64,000 nucleotides of DNA from Paracoccaceae bacterium (GTDB lineage: Bacteria; Pseudomonadota; Alphaproteobacteria; Rhodobacterales; Rhodobacteraceae): NCBI GenBank assembly GCA_030697175.1, contig JAUYQR010000013.1, forward strand, positions 1 through 64,000. Direction: 5' to 3'. How positions within the stretch are numbered: the stretch's first letter is position 1; each line of letters begins with the position of its first letter. Below, piece after piece: positions 47,632 to 56,373 of this stretch. Under the pieces are notes generated by a model. That model did no database searches and was not told the origin of the DNA. It saw only the letters and a program-made list of their open reading frames with translations. Position numbers and translations under genes: made by a program.

Positions 47632-49127
47632 TTGTCTGGTTCAAGCGCGACCTGCGCCTCTGCGATCACCCCGCGCTGTGCCTTGCGGCGGAGCGCGGCC
47701 CGGTCCTGCCGGTGTATATTGTCGAGCCGGAGTTGTGGGCGCAGCCCGACAGTTCTGCGAGGCAATGGGCGTTCATCGCAGAATCACTGGAGGGTCTGCG
47801 GGCGGATCTGGCGCAGTCGGGTGCGCCGCTTGCGGTGCGGACCGGGGATGCCGTGGCGGTGTTGAGCCGGCTTTGCCAGCAACATTCGATCACCGATCTT
47901 GTCAGCCATGAAGAGACTGGCACGTTGTGGACCTACGCCCGCGACCGCCGCGTTGCAGCCTGGGCGCGGAGTGCCTCGGTGCGATGGACCGAACTTCCGC
48001 AATCGGGCGTGGTGCGCCGCCTTGCCAGCCGGGATGGCTGGGCGAGGTCACGCGATGCGTTCGTGGCGCTGCCAAGGCTGCCCGCCCCTTCCATCACGGC
48101 GGTTGCGGGTGTCGAACCCGGCCATATTCCGTCGGCGCGCGCTCTGAAGCTGGCGGATGACAGATGCCCGCATCGCCAGATCGGCGGGCGGGCGCAGGCC
48201 GAGCGGTTGCTGGACGGCTTTCTGTCCTTGCGCGGGGAGCCCTACCGCACGGCGATGTCGTCGCCGCTGACCGCCGAGCGGGCCTGTTCGCGGCTGTCGC
48301 CGCATCTGGCGCTGGGAACGGTCAGCCTGCGGGAGGCGGCGCAGATCACCCGCGCGCGGCAAGCCGAACGTCCCGGCGGGCGCTGGGGTGGGGCATTGAC
48401 CAGCTTTCAGTCGCGGCTGGCGTGGCGCGATCATTTTATCCAGAAGCTGGAGGACCAGCCGTCGATCGAGATCCGCGCGCTGCATCCCGGCGCCGAAGCG
48501 GTGCGACCGCGGCTGAGCGATGCGGCGCGATTGCAGGCCTGGGCTGCGGGGGAAACCGGCCTGCCGTTTCTGGATGCCTGCATGCGGTATCTGGCGGCGA
48601 CGGGGTGGTTGAATTTCAGGATGCGCGCGATGGTCACGTCGTTCGCATCCTATCACCTGTGGCTTGACTGGCGACAAAGCGGCGCGCATCTGGCGCGGAT
48701 GTTCACCGATTACGAACCGGGGATTCACTGGCCGCAGGTGCAGATGCAGTCTGGCACCACCGGCATCAACACGCCGCGCATCTACAATCCGGTCAAGCAG
48801 GGGCTGGATCAGGACCCGGCAGGCGTGTTCACGCGGCGCTGGGTGCCGGAACTGGCCGCCGTGCCGGATGCGTTCCTGCACGAGCCGTGGAAATGGCCCG
48901 AGGCGCGGCGATTGCTGGGGCATCGGTATCCTGAGCCGATGATTGACGTGGCGTCTGCGGCGCGGGCGGCGCGCGATGCGATCTGGTCGGCGCGGCGCAG
49001 CCCCGGTTTTGCGGACGCGGCGGCGCAGATCGTGACACGCCACGCAAGCCGGGCCGATGCGCGGTTCGTCAACGACCGCACAGCACCGAGGAAGGTGCCT
49101 TCGGCGCAGTTGAGCCTGGATCTGTAA
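47622..49127 (+). CDS. Cryptochrome/photolyase family protein, atypical
   Basis: The 501-residue protein has the N-terminal photolyase alpha/beta domain (LVWFKRDLRLCDHPAL) and the C-terminal FAD domain with GLPFLDACMRYLAATGWLNF and RWVPEL. In classical photolyases the FAD region reads WMHNRxRM, and the tail xxGDWQW...; here it is WLNFRMR and EPGIHWPQVQMQSGTTGINT, with the Asn contacting FAD N5 not in the usual place. This resembles the newer photolyase subclass linked with DUF2256, a recalled link. The enzyme repairs or senses UV lesions; substrate unproven. DUF2256 follows, with a 1-base overlap. Confidence 0.82.
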   Translation: MSVLVWFKRDLRLCDHPALCLAAERGPVLPVYIVEPELWAQPDSSARQWAFIAESLEGLRADLAQSGAPLAVRTGDAVAVLSRLCQQHSITDLVSHEETGTLWTYARDRRVAAWARSASVRWTELPQSGVVRRLASRDGWARSRDAFVALPRLPAPSITAVAGVEPGHIPSARALKLADDRCPHRQIGGRAQAERLLDGFLSLRGEPYRTAMSSPLTAERACSRLSPHLALGTVSLREAAQITRARQAERPGGRWGGALTSFQSRLAWRDHFIQKLEDQPSIEIRALHPGAEAVRPRLSDAARLQAWAAGETGLPFLDACMRYLAATGWLNFRMRAMVTSFASYHLWLDWRQSGAHLARMFTDYEPGIHWPQVQMQSGTTGINTPRIYNPVKQGLDQDPAGVFTRRWVPELAAVPDAFLHEPWKWPEARRLLGHRYPEPMIDVASAARAARDAIWSARRSPGFADAAAQIVTRHASRADARFVNDRTAPRKVPSAQLSLDL

Positions 49128-49279
49128 TGCCGCGCGGGGTGAAGAAGACCGATCTGCCGAGCAAGACCTGCGCCACCTGCGGCAAGCCGTTCAGTTGGCG
49201 CAGGAAATGGGAAAAGGTCTGGGACGAGGTCAAGTATTGCTCGGACCGCTGCCGGGGCGCGAAACCGCCCCGGCGCTGA
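49127..49279 (+). CDS. DUF2256 zinc-ribbon protein
   Basis: The 50-residue protein is too short for most gene finders. It has CATCGKPFSWRRKWEKVW (CxxC, about residues 15-32) and YCSDRCR (CxxxC), the DUF2256 pattern of about 50 residues with two cysteine pairs likely binding zinc. The ATG overlaps the photolyase TAA by one base, so the two are cotranslated. DUF2256 genes commonly sit beside photolyase or cryptochrome genes. Function is unknown. Confidence 0.85.
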   Translation: MPRGVKKTDLPSKTCATCGKPFSWRRKWEKVWDEVKYCSDRCRGAKPPRR

Positions 49280-49283
49280 TCGC

Positions 49284-49730
49284 CTAATCCGCCCCGATGA
49301 AGCGGGCGAGTTTGCCTAGGGTTTGCAGGCCAAGCTCCACCGCGCCAAAGCCCTTGGCGGTCTGGTATTCCTCGGCGGTGATGAAGGTCATCGACAGGGT
49401 GACCTTGGCGGCATCGCCCAGATCTTGGAAATCGGCCCGGGCGTCGGCGTGTTTGGGGCCGTTTTCGCCCCAGTGCAGGGTATAGTCGATGCGGCGCTGC
49501 GGATCGACCACGGTGTAGCGGTGGTGGTTGGGGTAGACCGTGCCATCCGGCCCGATCATGTCGAACACCCACTCGCCCCCCGCCCGCAGATCAATGCGCG
49601 AGGTGCGGCAGGAATAGCCGTCCGGCCCCCACCAGTGCGGCAGGGTTTCGGGGTTCATCCAGGCGCCCCAGACCACCGAGACGGGCGCCTTGATCACCCG
49701 TTCCAGCACCATCGTGCGGTCAGTGGTCAT
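49284..49730 (-). CDS. SRPBCC/AHSA1-family protein
   Basis: The 148-residue START-like domain starts LERVIKAPVSVVWGAWMNPE and has HWWGPDGYSCRTSRIDLRAGGEW, typical of AHSA1 (activator of Hsp90 ATPase-like) proteins in bacteria. These bind lipids or other hydrophobic ligands; the function is unknown. It overlaps the preceding SRPBCC gene by ATGA and is the third gene of an arsR-led operon. Confidence 0.85.
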   Translation of the reverse strand: MTTDRTMVLERVIKAPVSVVWGAWMNPETLPHWWGPDGYSCRTSRIDLRAGGEWVFDMIGPDGTVYPNHHRYTVVDPQRRIDYTLHWGENGPKHADARADFQDLGDAAKVTLSMTFITAEEYQTAKGFGAVELGLQTLGKLARFIGAD

Positions 49731-50233
49731 TTCATCAATCCCTGCGCATAGGCTTCAAGCTGCGTGGCCACCGTCCCCCAGCCGTCGAAAAAGCCCATGT
49801 CCTTGTGCGCCTTGGCGGTATCGGCGCTGCGGTGCCGGGCGATGGCGGTATAGCGGGTGCGGCCGTTGCCGATATCCTCGAAGGTCAGGATCGCGGTCAT
49901 GAAGGGTTCGGCGGCGGGCTTCCAGCCGGCGGTATAGGTGTCGGTGAACACCAGTTTCTCGTTCGGGATCACCTCGAGGTAGACGCCCTTGTTTTCCATC
50001 ACGGTGCCTTCGACATCGAAGGTCGTGTTGCAGGCACCACCGGCGCGCACGTCAAGCTCGCAGGCCGTCACCTTGTGCGGCTTTGGCACGAACCAGTGGA
50101 TCAGATGTTCAGGCGTGGTCCAGCAGGTGTAGATCAGGTCGCGCGGCGCGTTCAGATCGCGGGTGAGGACAAGGTCGAGTTCGGGGTCGAGTTCGGGGTC
50201 GAGATCGGGGTCGAGATCGGTGATTGCGGTCAT
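49727..50233 (-). CDS. SRPBCC/AHSA1-family protein with Asp-Pro repeat N-terminus
   Basis: The 168-residue protein has a START-like domain: LNAPRDLIYTCWTTPEHLIHW, AGGACNTTFDVEGTVMENKG. It begins with DLDPDLDPELDPELDLVL, encoded by a 12-base tandem array. The domain belongs with AHSA1 proteins. It overlaps arsR (ATGA) on one side and the second SRPBCC gene on the other. Confidence 0.85.
   Translation of the reverse strand: MTAITDLDPDLDPELDPELDLVLTRDLNAPRDLIYTCWTTPEHLIHWFVPKPHKVTACELDVRAGGACNTTFDVEGTVMENKGVYLEVIPNEKLVFTDTYTAGWKPAAEPFMTAILTFEDIGNGRTRYTAIARHRSADTAKAHKDMGFFDGWGTVATQLEAYAQGLMK
50175..50220. repeat. 12-bp tandem repeat coding DLDPELDP
   Basis: About four units of TCGAG(T/A)TCGGGG, read on the minus strand as codons for (D/E)LDP, lie at the 5' end of the second SRPBCC gene. 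A perfect multiple of three keeps the frame when copy number changes, so length variation is tolerated. Confidence 0.7.
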
Positions 50234-50568
50234 TTCCGCGCCTCCATCAGTTTCATTACATAGTCGTCAAGCCGGTCGAGACGCGCCTCCCAGATCGCGC
50301 GCTGGTCATCCATCCATGTTCGCATCGGGTCCAACGCCTGTGGCACGAAGGCGCAGGACCGGATGCGCCCGCCCTTGGTCGTGGTGATCAACCCCGCCTC
50401 TTCCAGCACCGCAAGGTGGCGCATGATCGTCGGCAGGCGCAGCCCGGTCGGAGCGGCAAGGTCGCTGACCGTGGCCGGGCCTTCGGCCAGTTGCGCAAGC
50501 ATGGCGCGGCGCGTGGCGTCCGAGAGCGCGTGAAAGAGGCGGGAAAGGTCCGGGTCATGCTTAGCCAT
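50230..50568 (-). CDS. ArsR-family transcriptional regulator
   Basis: The 112-residue winged-helix repressor starts MAKHDPDLSRLFHALSDATR and includes LRLPTIMRHLAVLEEAGLI as recognition helix. It lacks the metal-binding cysteines of classical ArsR, like members that control AHSA1/SRPBCC genes. I use the ATG at 50568; an ATG at 50583 would extend the protein through a half-site. It leads an operon of three overlapping genes. Confidence 0.83.
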   Translation of the reverse strand: MAKHDPDLSRLFHALSDATRRAMLAQLAEGPATVSDLAAPTGLRLPTIMRHLAVLEEAGLITTTKGGRIRSCAFVPQALDPMRTWMDDQRAIWEARLDRLDDYVMKLMEARK

Positions 50569-50605
50569 ATCGCTAAGTATCATGCGCTGCGGGTCGCGGC
50601 AAGCA

Positions 50606-50629
50606 AAACTTAGTGATTTCGCTAAGTTT
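50606..50629. promoter_or_regulatory. ArsR operator candidate (AAACTTAG-N8-CTAAGTTT)
   Basis: A perfect 8-bp inverted repeat separated by eight bases. It lies 38 bp upstream of the arsR start. Another half-site, CTAAGTAT, sits at 50573-50580, between the two possible starts. Position and symmetry fit autorepression. Confidence 0.6.
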
Positions 50630-50721
50630 CAGTTTCAAGCGTTCGCACCAACTGATTCAGGGGCAAACCGCGTAATCCTGCGCAGCCGCTGCTTGCACCT
50701 GATCCTCGTGCGGCCTAACTG

Positions 50722-50737
50722 GTATGCCATTGCATAC
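50722..50737. promoter_or_regulatory. Palindrome upstream of malate synthase
   Basis: GTATGC-CATT-GCATAC, perfect 6-bp arms, 14 bp before the malate synthase start and abutting its ribosome-binding site. It may be an operator for a local or global regulator of glyoxylate metabolism; no such gene is adjacent. Confidence 0.5.
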
Positions 50738-50751
50738 GAAGGGGGCGGATG

Positions 50752-52887
50752 ATGGCACGCGTGATCAGATCCGGTCTGGCAGTCGACGAACGTCTGGCCA
50801 GCTTTGTCGAAACCGACGCCCTGCCCGGCACCGGCATCCAGCCTGATGCGTTCTGGTCGGGCCTTGCTGGCGCACATGCAACGATCGGTGCGCGCATCCG
50901 CGATGCGCTGGCCCGGCGCGCAAGCCTGCAGGCGCAGATCGACGACTGGCACCGCGCACGGAAGGGCCAGCGGCATGATGCCGAGGCATACCGCGCCTTT
51001 CTGGACGAAATCGGCTATCTTGTGCCCGAAGGCCCGGATTTCCAGATCGAGACCACCGGCACCGACCCCGAGATCGCCACCATCTCGGGCCCGCAACTGG
51101 TGGTGCCGGTGATGAACGCGCGCTATGCGCTGAACGCGGCCAACGCGCGCTGGGGCAGCCTGTATGACGCGCTCTACGGCACCGACGCGATGGGCGACCT
51201 GCCGGTTGGCGCGGGCTATGACCCGGCGCGCGGCGCACGGGTGATCGCCTGGGGGCGGGCGTTTCTGGATGATGCGACCCCGCTTGCCGAGGGCTCACAT
51301 GCCGACGCGCCGCGCTACACGGTGGTTGGGGACGCGCTGCACCCGGCACTGAAAGACCCGGCACAGTTTGCAGGCTACCGTGGCCCGGCCGAGGCGCCGA
51401 ACGCGATCCTGCTGTGCAACCACGGTTTGCACATCGTGTTGCGCATCGACCCCGGCCACCGCATCGGCGCGCAGGACCGCGCCGGGGTGGCCGACATCCG
51501 GCTTGAAGCCGCGCTGTCGGCGATCATGGACCTTGAAGACAGCATTGCCGCCGTCGACGCCGAGGACAAGGTCGCCGCCTACGGCAACTGGCTGGGCCTG
51601 ATGCGCGGCGATCTGGAGGAGGTGCTGGAAAAGGACGGCCGCACCATCACCCGCCGGCTTGCCCCCGATTTCGAATTCACGTCGCCGGACGGTTCGGCCC
51701 ACAGCCTGAAGGGCCGCGCGCTGATGCTGGTGCGCAACGTGGGCCACCTGATGACCACGCCCGCCGTGCTGGACGCGGAGGGACGCGAGATTTCCGAGGG
51801 CGTGCTTGATGCCTTCGTCACCACGCTCTGTGCGCTGCACGACCTGCAAAAGACCGATGGCCCGCGCAATTCGCCTCATGGATCGGTCTATGTGGTAAAG
51901 CCCAAGATGCACGGGCCGGACGAGGTGGCGATTTCGGATGATCTGTTCACCTTGGTGGAAGACAGCCTCGCCCTGCCCCGCAACACGGTGAAGCTGGGCA
52001 TCATGGATGAGGAACGCCGCACCAGCGCCAACCTGAAGGAGTGCATCCGTGCCGCGAAATCGCGGGTGGCCTTCATCAACACCGGGTTCCTTGATCGCAC
52101 CGGCGACGAGATCCACACCTCGATGGAAGCCGGGCCGATGGTGCCGAAGGGCGAGATGAAGGGCCAGGCCTGGATCAAGGCCTATGAGGATCGCAATGTC
52201 GATATCGGCCTTGCCTGCGGGTTCCGTGGTCGGGCGCAGATCGGCAAGGGGATGTGGGCGATCCCGGACCAGATGGCCGCGATGCTGGCGCAAAAGATCG
52301 CGCACCCGCAGGCCGGGGCCAGTTGCGCCTGGGTGCCATCGCCCACCGCCGCCACGCTGCATGCCACGCATTATCACCGGGTCGACGTGAAGGCGCGACA
52401 AGAGGCGCTGGCGCGGGGCGGCGCGCGGGCGACGCTGGACCAGCTTTTGACCATGCCGGTCGCCACCGGCACCAACTGGCCCGCCGATACCGTGCAGCGC
52501 GAGGTGGAAAACAACGCGCAGGGCATCCTTGGCTATGTGGTGCGCTGGGTCGGTCAGGGGATCGGTTGTTCCAAGGTGCCGGACATCCACGATGTCGGGC
52601 TGATGGAAGACCGCGCGACCTGCCGGATTTCGGCGCAGGCGCTGGCAAACTGGCTGCATCACGGGGTGATCACCGAGGCGCAGACGATTGCCGCGCTGCG
52701 CAAGATGGCGGCGGTGGTCGATCGGCAGAACGCGGGCGATCCGGCTTACCTGCCAATGGCGCCGCGCTTTGACGGCCCGGCATTCCATGCGGCCTGCGAT
52801 CTGGTGTTCAAGGGCCGGACGCAGCCTTCGGGCTATACCGAGCCGGTGCTGCACGCCTACCGCCAGCAGCAGAAGGCGGCGGGCTGA
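50752..52887 (+). CDS. glcB: Malate synthase G
   Basis: The 711-residue enzyme condenses glyoxylate with acetyl-CoA. [37 protein letters not shown] (acidic magnesium and base region) and [21 protein letters not shown] are the G-form patterns, as is length near 720. The ATG at 50752 is six bases from AAGGGGG; another ATG three bases upstream is close to it. Isocitrate lyase is not in the window. A palindrome lies just upstream. Confidence 0.96.
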   Translation: MARVIRSGLAVDERLASFVETDALPGTGIQPDAFWSGLAGAHATIGARIRDALARRASLQAQIDDWHRARKGQRHDAEAYRAFLDEIGYLVPEGPDFQIETTGTDPEIATISGPQLVVPVMNARYALNAANARWGSLYDALYGTDAMGDLPVGAGYDPARGARVIAWGRAFLDDATPLAEGSHADAPRYTVVGDALHPALKDPAQFAGYRGPAEAPNAILLCNHGLHIVLRIDPGHRIGAQDRAGVADIRLEAALSAIMDLEDSIAAVDAEDKVAAYGNWLGLMRGDLEEVLEKDGRTITRRLAPDFEFTSPDGSAHSLKGRALMLVRNVGHLMTTPAVLDAEGREISEGVLDAFVTTLCALHDLQKTDGPRNSPHGSVYVVKPKMHGPDEVAISDDLFTLVEDSLALPRNTVKLGIMDEERRTSANLKECIRAAKSRVAFINTGFLDRTGDEIHTSMEAGPMVPKGEMKGQAWIKAYEDRNVDIGLACGFRGRAQIGKGMWAIPDQMAAMLAQKIAHPQAGASCAWVPSPTAATLHATHYHRVDVKARQEALARGGARATLDQLLTMPVATGTNWPADTVQREVENNAQGILGYVVRWVGQGIGCSKVPDIHDVGLMEDRATCRISAQALANWLHHGVITEAQTIAALRKMAAVVDRQNAGDPAYLPMAPRFDGPAFHAACDLVFKGRTQPSGYTEPVLHAYRQQQKAAG

Positions 52888-53118
52888 TCACGGGCGGCTT
52901 GATCGTGGGCCACGGGCGCGCATCTCGGCCGCCCGGTCGGGCCGCAGGTGCGCCCAGTTCAGCAGGCCTGCCGGCACACCGATGGATACCGCAAAGACCA
53001 AGGCCCAGGCGAATGTCAGCCAGTCGTAGTAGCCCTGTGCCAGTCCGGCGATCACGACAACGCCCGCGACGCAAGCCGCCCACAGCGTTACCAGCAAGAC
53101 GCGCAAATGTGGAAACAT
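52888..53118 (-). CDS. Small two-helix membrane protein
   Basis: The 76-residue product has two hydrophobic helices (LLVTLWAACVAGVVVIAGLA; LTFAWALVFAVSIGVPAGLL) and a charged C-terminus. No family is recognised. It lies convergent, directly against the malate synthase stop. Codon use is like the neighbours. Confidence 0.55.
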   Translation of the reverse strand: MFPHLRVLLVTLWAACVAGVVVIAGLAQGYYDWLTFAWALVFAVSIGVPAGLLNWAHLRPDRAAEMRARGPRSSRP

Positions 53119-53173
53119 GATCCACCTCCTCGGCTTTCAGGGTCAACCAGAGGGGAGCGTCTATGTTCCCGGC

Positions 53174-53425
53174 CTAGGCGATATCCAGCGCTATCGCGTG
53201 AACCCGGGCGTTGAGGTCGCCCAGGGCCTGATGCACGGCCCGGTGACGGGCGACCCGGTTCATCGGTGCAAAGGCAGCCGCGCGGATCAGGATCTTGAAA
53301 TGGCTTTCGCCAGAGCCGTCGTCGCCGGAATGACCCGAATGGCGGTGACTTTCGTTCACCACTTCCAGCCGTTCGGGGGCAAACGCCGCCGACAGCCGTG
53401 CCTCGATTTCGTCCTTCACAGCCAT
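53174..53425 (-). CDS. BolA-family protein
   Basis: The 83-residue BolA-like protein matches the family length; VVNESHRHSGHSGDDGSGESHFKILI contains the loop, and RHRAVHQALGDL the second helix. Histidine-rich loops bind an Fe-S cluster with monothiol glutaredoxin in family members. It is convergent to the small membrane gene side and divergent from the J-domain gene 71 bases away. Confidence 0.9.
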   Translation of the reverse strand: MAVKDEIEARLSAAFAPERLEVVNESHRHSGHSGDDGSGESHFKILIRAAAFAPMNRVARHRAVHQALGDLNARVHAIALDIA

Positions 53426-53496
53426 TTCAGCCTCACCCCCTTCTATCCGCCGTCAAAAGCCCTAGACTCACGGCCCCGAGTCGGAAAGGCCCTTGA

Positions 53497-54135
53497 ATGA
53501 CGAACCGCCCACCGTTTGAATTCGACATCCGCGTTTCAGCGGACAAGAAGCGCAAGAAAACCGTGCGGCGGGGGATGTCCGGGGCGTTCGAGACGTCGAA
53601 CAAAGCCTGCGATTACCCCGAGTGCAAGGAAGCCGGTGCCTACCGTGCGCCGAAATCGCCGGACCTGCTGGATGAGTTCTTCTGGTTCTGCAAGGATCAC
53701 ATCCGCGAATACAATCTGAAATGGAACTTCTTCCAGGGCACCACGGACGAGGAGTTCCAGAAGTTCCTGGACAAGGACCGGGTCTGGGAGCGGGAGACCA
53801 AGCCGTTCTCGCGGATCGGCGATGGCAACGCCTGGGCGCGTCTGGGGGTGAACGATCCGATGTCGCTGTTGGGCGAAAAGGCCACGCAGAACCCCGGCAA
53901 GGCGGCGCTCACGTCAAACGCCACGCGCAAGCTGCCGCCGACCGAACGGAAAGCGCTCGAGATCCTCGATGCCCGCGACACCTGGACCAAGACCGAGATC
54001 CGCAAGCAATACAAATCGCTGGTCAAGGATCTGCACCCCGACATGAACGGCGGCGACCGGTCGGATGAAGATCGCCTGCAAGAGGTGGTCTGGGCCTGGG
54101 ACCAGTTGAAGGACAGCCGGTTCTTCCGGGAATAG
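53497..54135 (+). CDS. J-domain-containing protein
   Basis: The 212-residue protein ends with a J domain (about residues 150-210) carrying KQYKSLVKDLHPDMNGG, with the HPD signature that stimulates DnaK. The N-terminal part includes KACDYPECKEAGAYRAP, a potential two-cysteine motif. A DnaK co-chaperone role is inferred. The bolA neighbour is typical in Rhodobacterales. Confidence 0.88.
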   Translation: MTNRPPFEFDIRVSADKKRKKTVRRGMSGAFETSNKACDYPECKEAGAYRAPKSPDLLDEFFWFCKDHIREYNLKWNFFQGTTDEEFQKFLDKDRVWERETKPFSRIGDGNAWARLGVNDPMSLLGEKATQNPGKAALTSNATRKLPPTERKALEILDARDTWTKTEIRKQYKSLVKDLHPDMNGGDRSDEDRLQEVVWAWDQLKDSRFFRE

Positions 54136-54181
54136 GCGGGCGGCCGGGCTGGCCGCCCCTCGCCCGGAGGCCAGCGGCCCC

Positions 54182-54640
54182 TCAGGCCGCCCGGAACACC
54201 ATCGCATCGCCGTTCATGCAGTAGCGCTTGCCGGTTGGCTGCGGGCCGTCATCGAACACATGCCCAAGATGCCCGCCGCAGCGGCGGCAATGCACCTCGG
54301 TGCGGCTGCCAAAGAGGCCCGGGTCGTCCTTGGTGCGCACCGCGTTCGGCAGGGGTTCGAAGAACGATGGCCAGCCGGTGCCACTGTCATACTTCGCCTG
54401 CGACGCATAAAGCGGCAGATCGCAGCCGGCGCAATGAAACACGCCCGTGCGTTTTTCGCCGTCGAGCGGGCTGGAACCAGCCGGTTCGGTGTCTTCTTCG
54501 CGCAGCACGGCGAACTGCTCTTCGGTCAGCCGCGCGCGCCATTCGGCCTCGGTCAATGTGACCTCGAACGCTTCGGCCCGCACCATCGGGGCGGCGAAGA
54601 TCGCGGCCGTCGTCATCATCATGAAGTGTCTGCGTTTCAT
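54182..54640 (-). CDS. msrB: Peptide-methionine (R)-S-oxide reductase, exported
   Basis: The 152-residue MsrB reduces methionine-R-sulfoxide. It has zinc CxxC pairs (FHCAGCDLP; HCRRCGGHLGHVF) and the catalytic Cys in GKRYCMNGDA. The N-terminus MKRRHFMMMTTAAIFAAP resembles a Tat-type signal (RR) so the enzyme is likely periplasmic. The ATG at 54640 is chosen because AAAGG is 9 bases away; the ATG at 54649 directly abuts it. Confidence 0.92.
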   Translation of the reverse strand: MKRRHFMMMTTAAIFAAPMVRAEAFEVTLTEAEWRARLTEEQFAVLREEDTEPAGSSPLDGEKRTGVFHCAGCDLPLYASQAKYDSGTGWPSFFEPLPNAVRTKDDPGLFGSRTEVHCRRCGGHLGHVFDDGPQPTGKRYCMNGDAMVFRAA

Positions 54641-54824
54641 CGTGCCCATCCTTTGCCACGCCCAACCTAACGCCCGAAGCTACGCGCGCCCCAAGTGGTA
54701 AGTTTCAACCTCACTGAAATGCGAAGCGGCGTGATCGTCCCCTTCCCCTTGAACCCCCCTGCGATATGTTCCAAACAACAGATACCGCGCGCCGGGCGTG
54801 GAGGCTCTTGGGATTGGACGACGC

Positions 54825-55799
54825 ATGCTGGATCAGGCCCTGAAACCGACCGAGGAAATCTCGGTCCGCGATGTCTTCGGCATCGACACCGACATGCGCA
54901 TCAAGGGTTTCGCCGAGCGCACCGACCGGGTGCCGGACATCGACCCGACCTACAAGTTCGACCCCGACACCACACTCGCGATTCTGGCAGGCTTTGCCTA
55001 CAACCGCCGCGTGATGATCCAGGGCTATCACGGCACGGGCAAATCGACGCATATCGAACAGGTCGGCGCGCGGCTGAACTGGCCCACCGTGCGGGTGAAC
55101 CTTGACAGCCACATCAGCCGGATCGACCTGATCGGCAAGGATGCGATCAAGCTGCGCGACGGCAAGCAGGTGACGGAATTCCACGAGGGCATCCTGCCTT
55201 GGGCGCTGCGCAACCCGGTGGCCATCGTGTTCGACGAATATGACGCAGGGCGCGCCGACGTGATGTTCGTGATCCAGCGGGTCTTGGAGCATGACGGCAA
55301 GCTGACGCTTTTGGACCAGAACGAGATCATCACGCCGAACCCGTATTTCCGGCTGTTCGCCACGTCGAACACCGTGGGTCTTGGGGATACGACCGGGCTT
55401 TACCACGGCACCCAGCAGATCAACCAGGCGCAGATGGACCGTTGGTCGCTGGTCGCGACGCTGAACTATCTGTCGCACGATGCCGAAGCCGCGATCGTGC
55501 TGGCGAAGTCGCCGCACTACAACACCGAGAAGGGCCGCAAGACCATCGGCCAGATGGTGACCGTGGCCGATCTGACGCGGACCGCGTTCATGAACGGCGA
55601 CCTGTCGACGGTGATGAGCCCGCGCACCGTGCTGAACTGGGCGCAGAACGCCGAGATCTTCCGCAACGTGGGCTATGCGTTCCGGCTGACCTTCCTGAAC
55701 AAATGCGACGAGCTGGAGCGGCAGACGGTGGCCGAATTCTATCAGCGGTGTTTCAACGAGGAACTGCCCGAAAGCGCCGCCAGCATGGCGATGCGCTGA
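54825..55799 (+). CDS. cobS: Cobaltochelatase subunit CobS
   Basis: CobS is the AAA+ motor of the aerobic cobaltochelatase that inserts cobalt into hydrogenobyrinate diamide. The 324-residue protein has [15 protein letters not shown] at the start, Walker A GYHGTGKS (67-74) and Walker [11 protein letters not shown] (133-142), plus sensor [13 protein letters not shown]. The ATG at 54825 begins the family N-terminus; a GTG at 54798 is an alternative. It is followed by a strong terminator, so it is separate from cobT, 1.3 kb downstream. Confidence 0.94.
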   Translation: MLDQALKPTEEISVRDVFGIDTDMRIKGFAERTDRVPDIDPTYKFDPDTTLAILAGFAYNRRVMIQGYHGTGKSTHIEQVGARLNWPTVRVNLDSHISRIDLIGKDAIKLRDGKQVTEFHEGILPWALRNPVAIVFDEYDAGRADVMFVIQRVLEHDGKLTLLDQNEIITPNPYFRLFATSNTVGLGDTTGLYHGTQQINQAQMDRWSLVATLNYLSHDAEAAIVLAKSPHYNTEKGRKTIGQMVTVADLTRTAFMNGDLSTVMSPRTVLNWAQNAEIFRNVGYAFRLTFLNKCDELERQTVAEFYQRCFNEELPESAASMAMR

Positions 55800-55824
55800 C
55801 CATCACCGCCCGCAAGACGACAAA

Positions 55825-55849
55825 GGGTGCGCTTCGGCGCACCTTTTTT
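55825..55849 (+). terminator. Intrinsic terminator after cobS
   Basis: GGTGCGC (55826-55832), TTCG loop, GCGCACC (55837-55843), then six T. Stem, tetraloop and U-run make a textbook rho-independent terminator 27 bases after the stop of cobS. Confidence 0.92.
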
Positions 55850-55930
55850 ATTGCCCGCCCGCCCGCCACCTGACAGAAGTTTTCATTTCGCCCTATTTGC
55901 GTGCGATTTATATGGCCTAATGTTCACATC

Positions 55931-56320
55931 ATGGGCGCGTTGAAAACTCTTTGCGAAACCATCCCGGTCTGCCTTGCCATTCAGGCACTGGCACCAACGG
56001 CTTCGGGCCAAACGGACCCGGCTTCCGGTCTGCGAACCTTCGCCGTCTGCGCGGGCCGGCTTGCTGCCTTGATGGAACATCAATGGCTGGTTGACGGCCC
56101 CGCGTCAGAGGCCACGGCCCGCTCGCGCGAGGCGATGCTGGCGCTGGTCGATGCGGTGGCGCCTGCGGGTCAGACGGCGCAATTGATGGGCTGGCGGATC
56201 GAGGCGAAGGTCGCCCAGGCGGGGCTCTTGACGCGCGCCACCTTTGGCCGGGACAGACTGGCAAAACAGCGCGCCGATTATCTGATCGGGCAGTGCCTTG
56301 CGCTCATCGGGCAATCCTGA
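55931..56320 (+). CDS. Exported protein of unknown function
   Basis: The 129-residue product has a likely signal peptide (PVCLAIQALAPTASG, cleaved near residue 26) and a helical remainder, including LRTFAVCAGRLAALMEHQWL and QRADYLIGQCLAL. Cysteines at about residues 39 and 123 could pair. It is not recognised as a named family. It lies between the cobS terminator and a bidirectional terminator, so is likely a single-gene unit. Confidence 0.6.
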   Translation: MGALKTLCETIPVCLAIQALAPTASGQTDPASGLRTFAVCAGRLAALMEHQWLVDGPASEATARSREAMLALVDAVAPAGQTAQLMGWRIEAKVAQAGLLTRATFGRDRLAKQRADYLIGQCLALIGQS

Positions 56321-56327
56321 GCATGAA

Positions 56328-56353
56328 AAAAGGGGCGGTTGCCCGCCCCTTTT
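56328..56353. terminator. Bidirectional terminator between convergent genes
   Basis: AAAAGGGGCGG (56328-56338), loop TTGC, CCGCCCCTTTT (56343-56353). The stem starts with an A-run and ends with a T-run, so it acts for the plus-strand unknown gene and, in reverse, for the FMN reductase gene. Confidence 0.88.
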
Positions 56354-56373
56354 CACACGACTATGAGGAAAGA

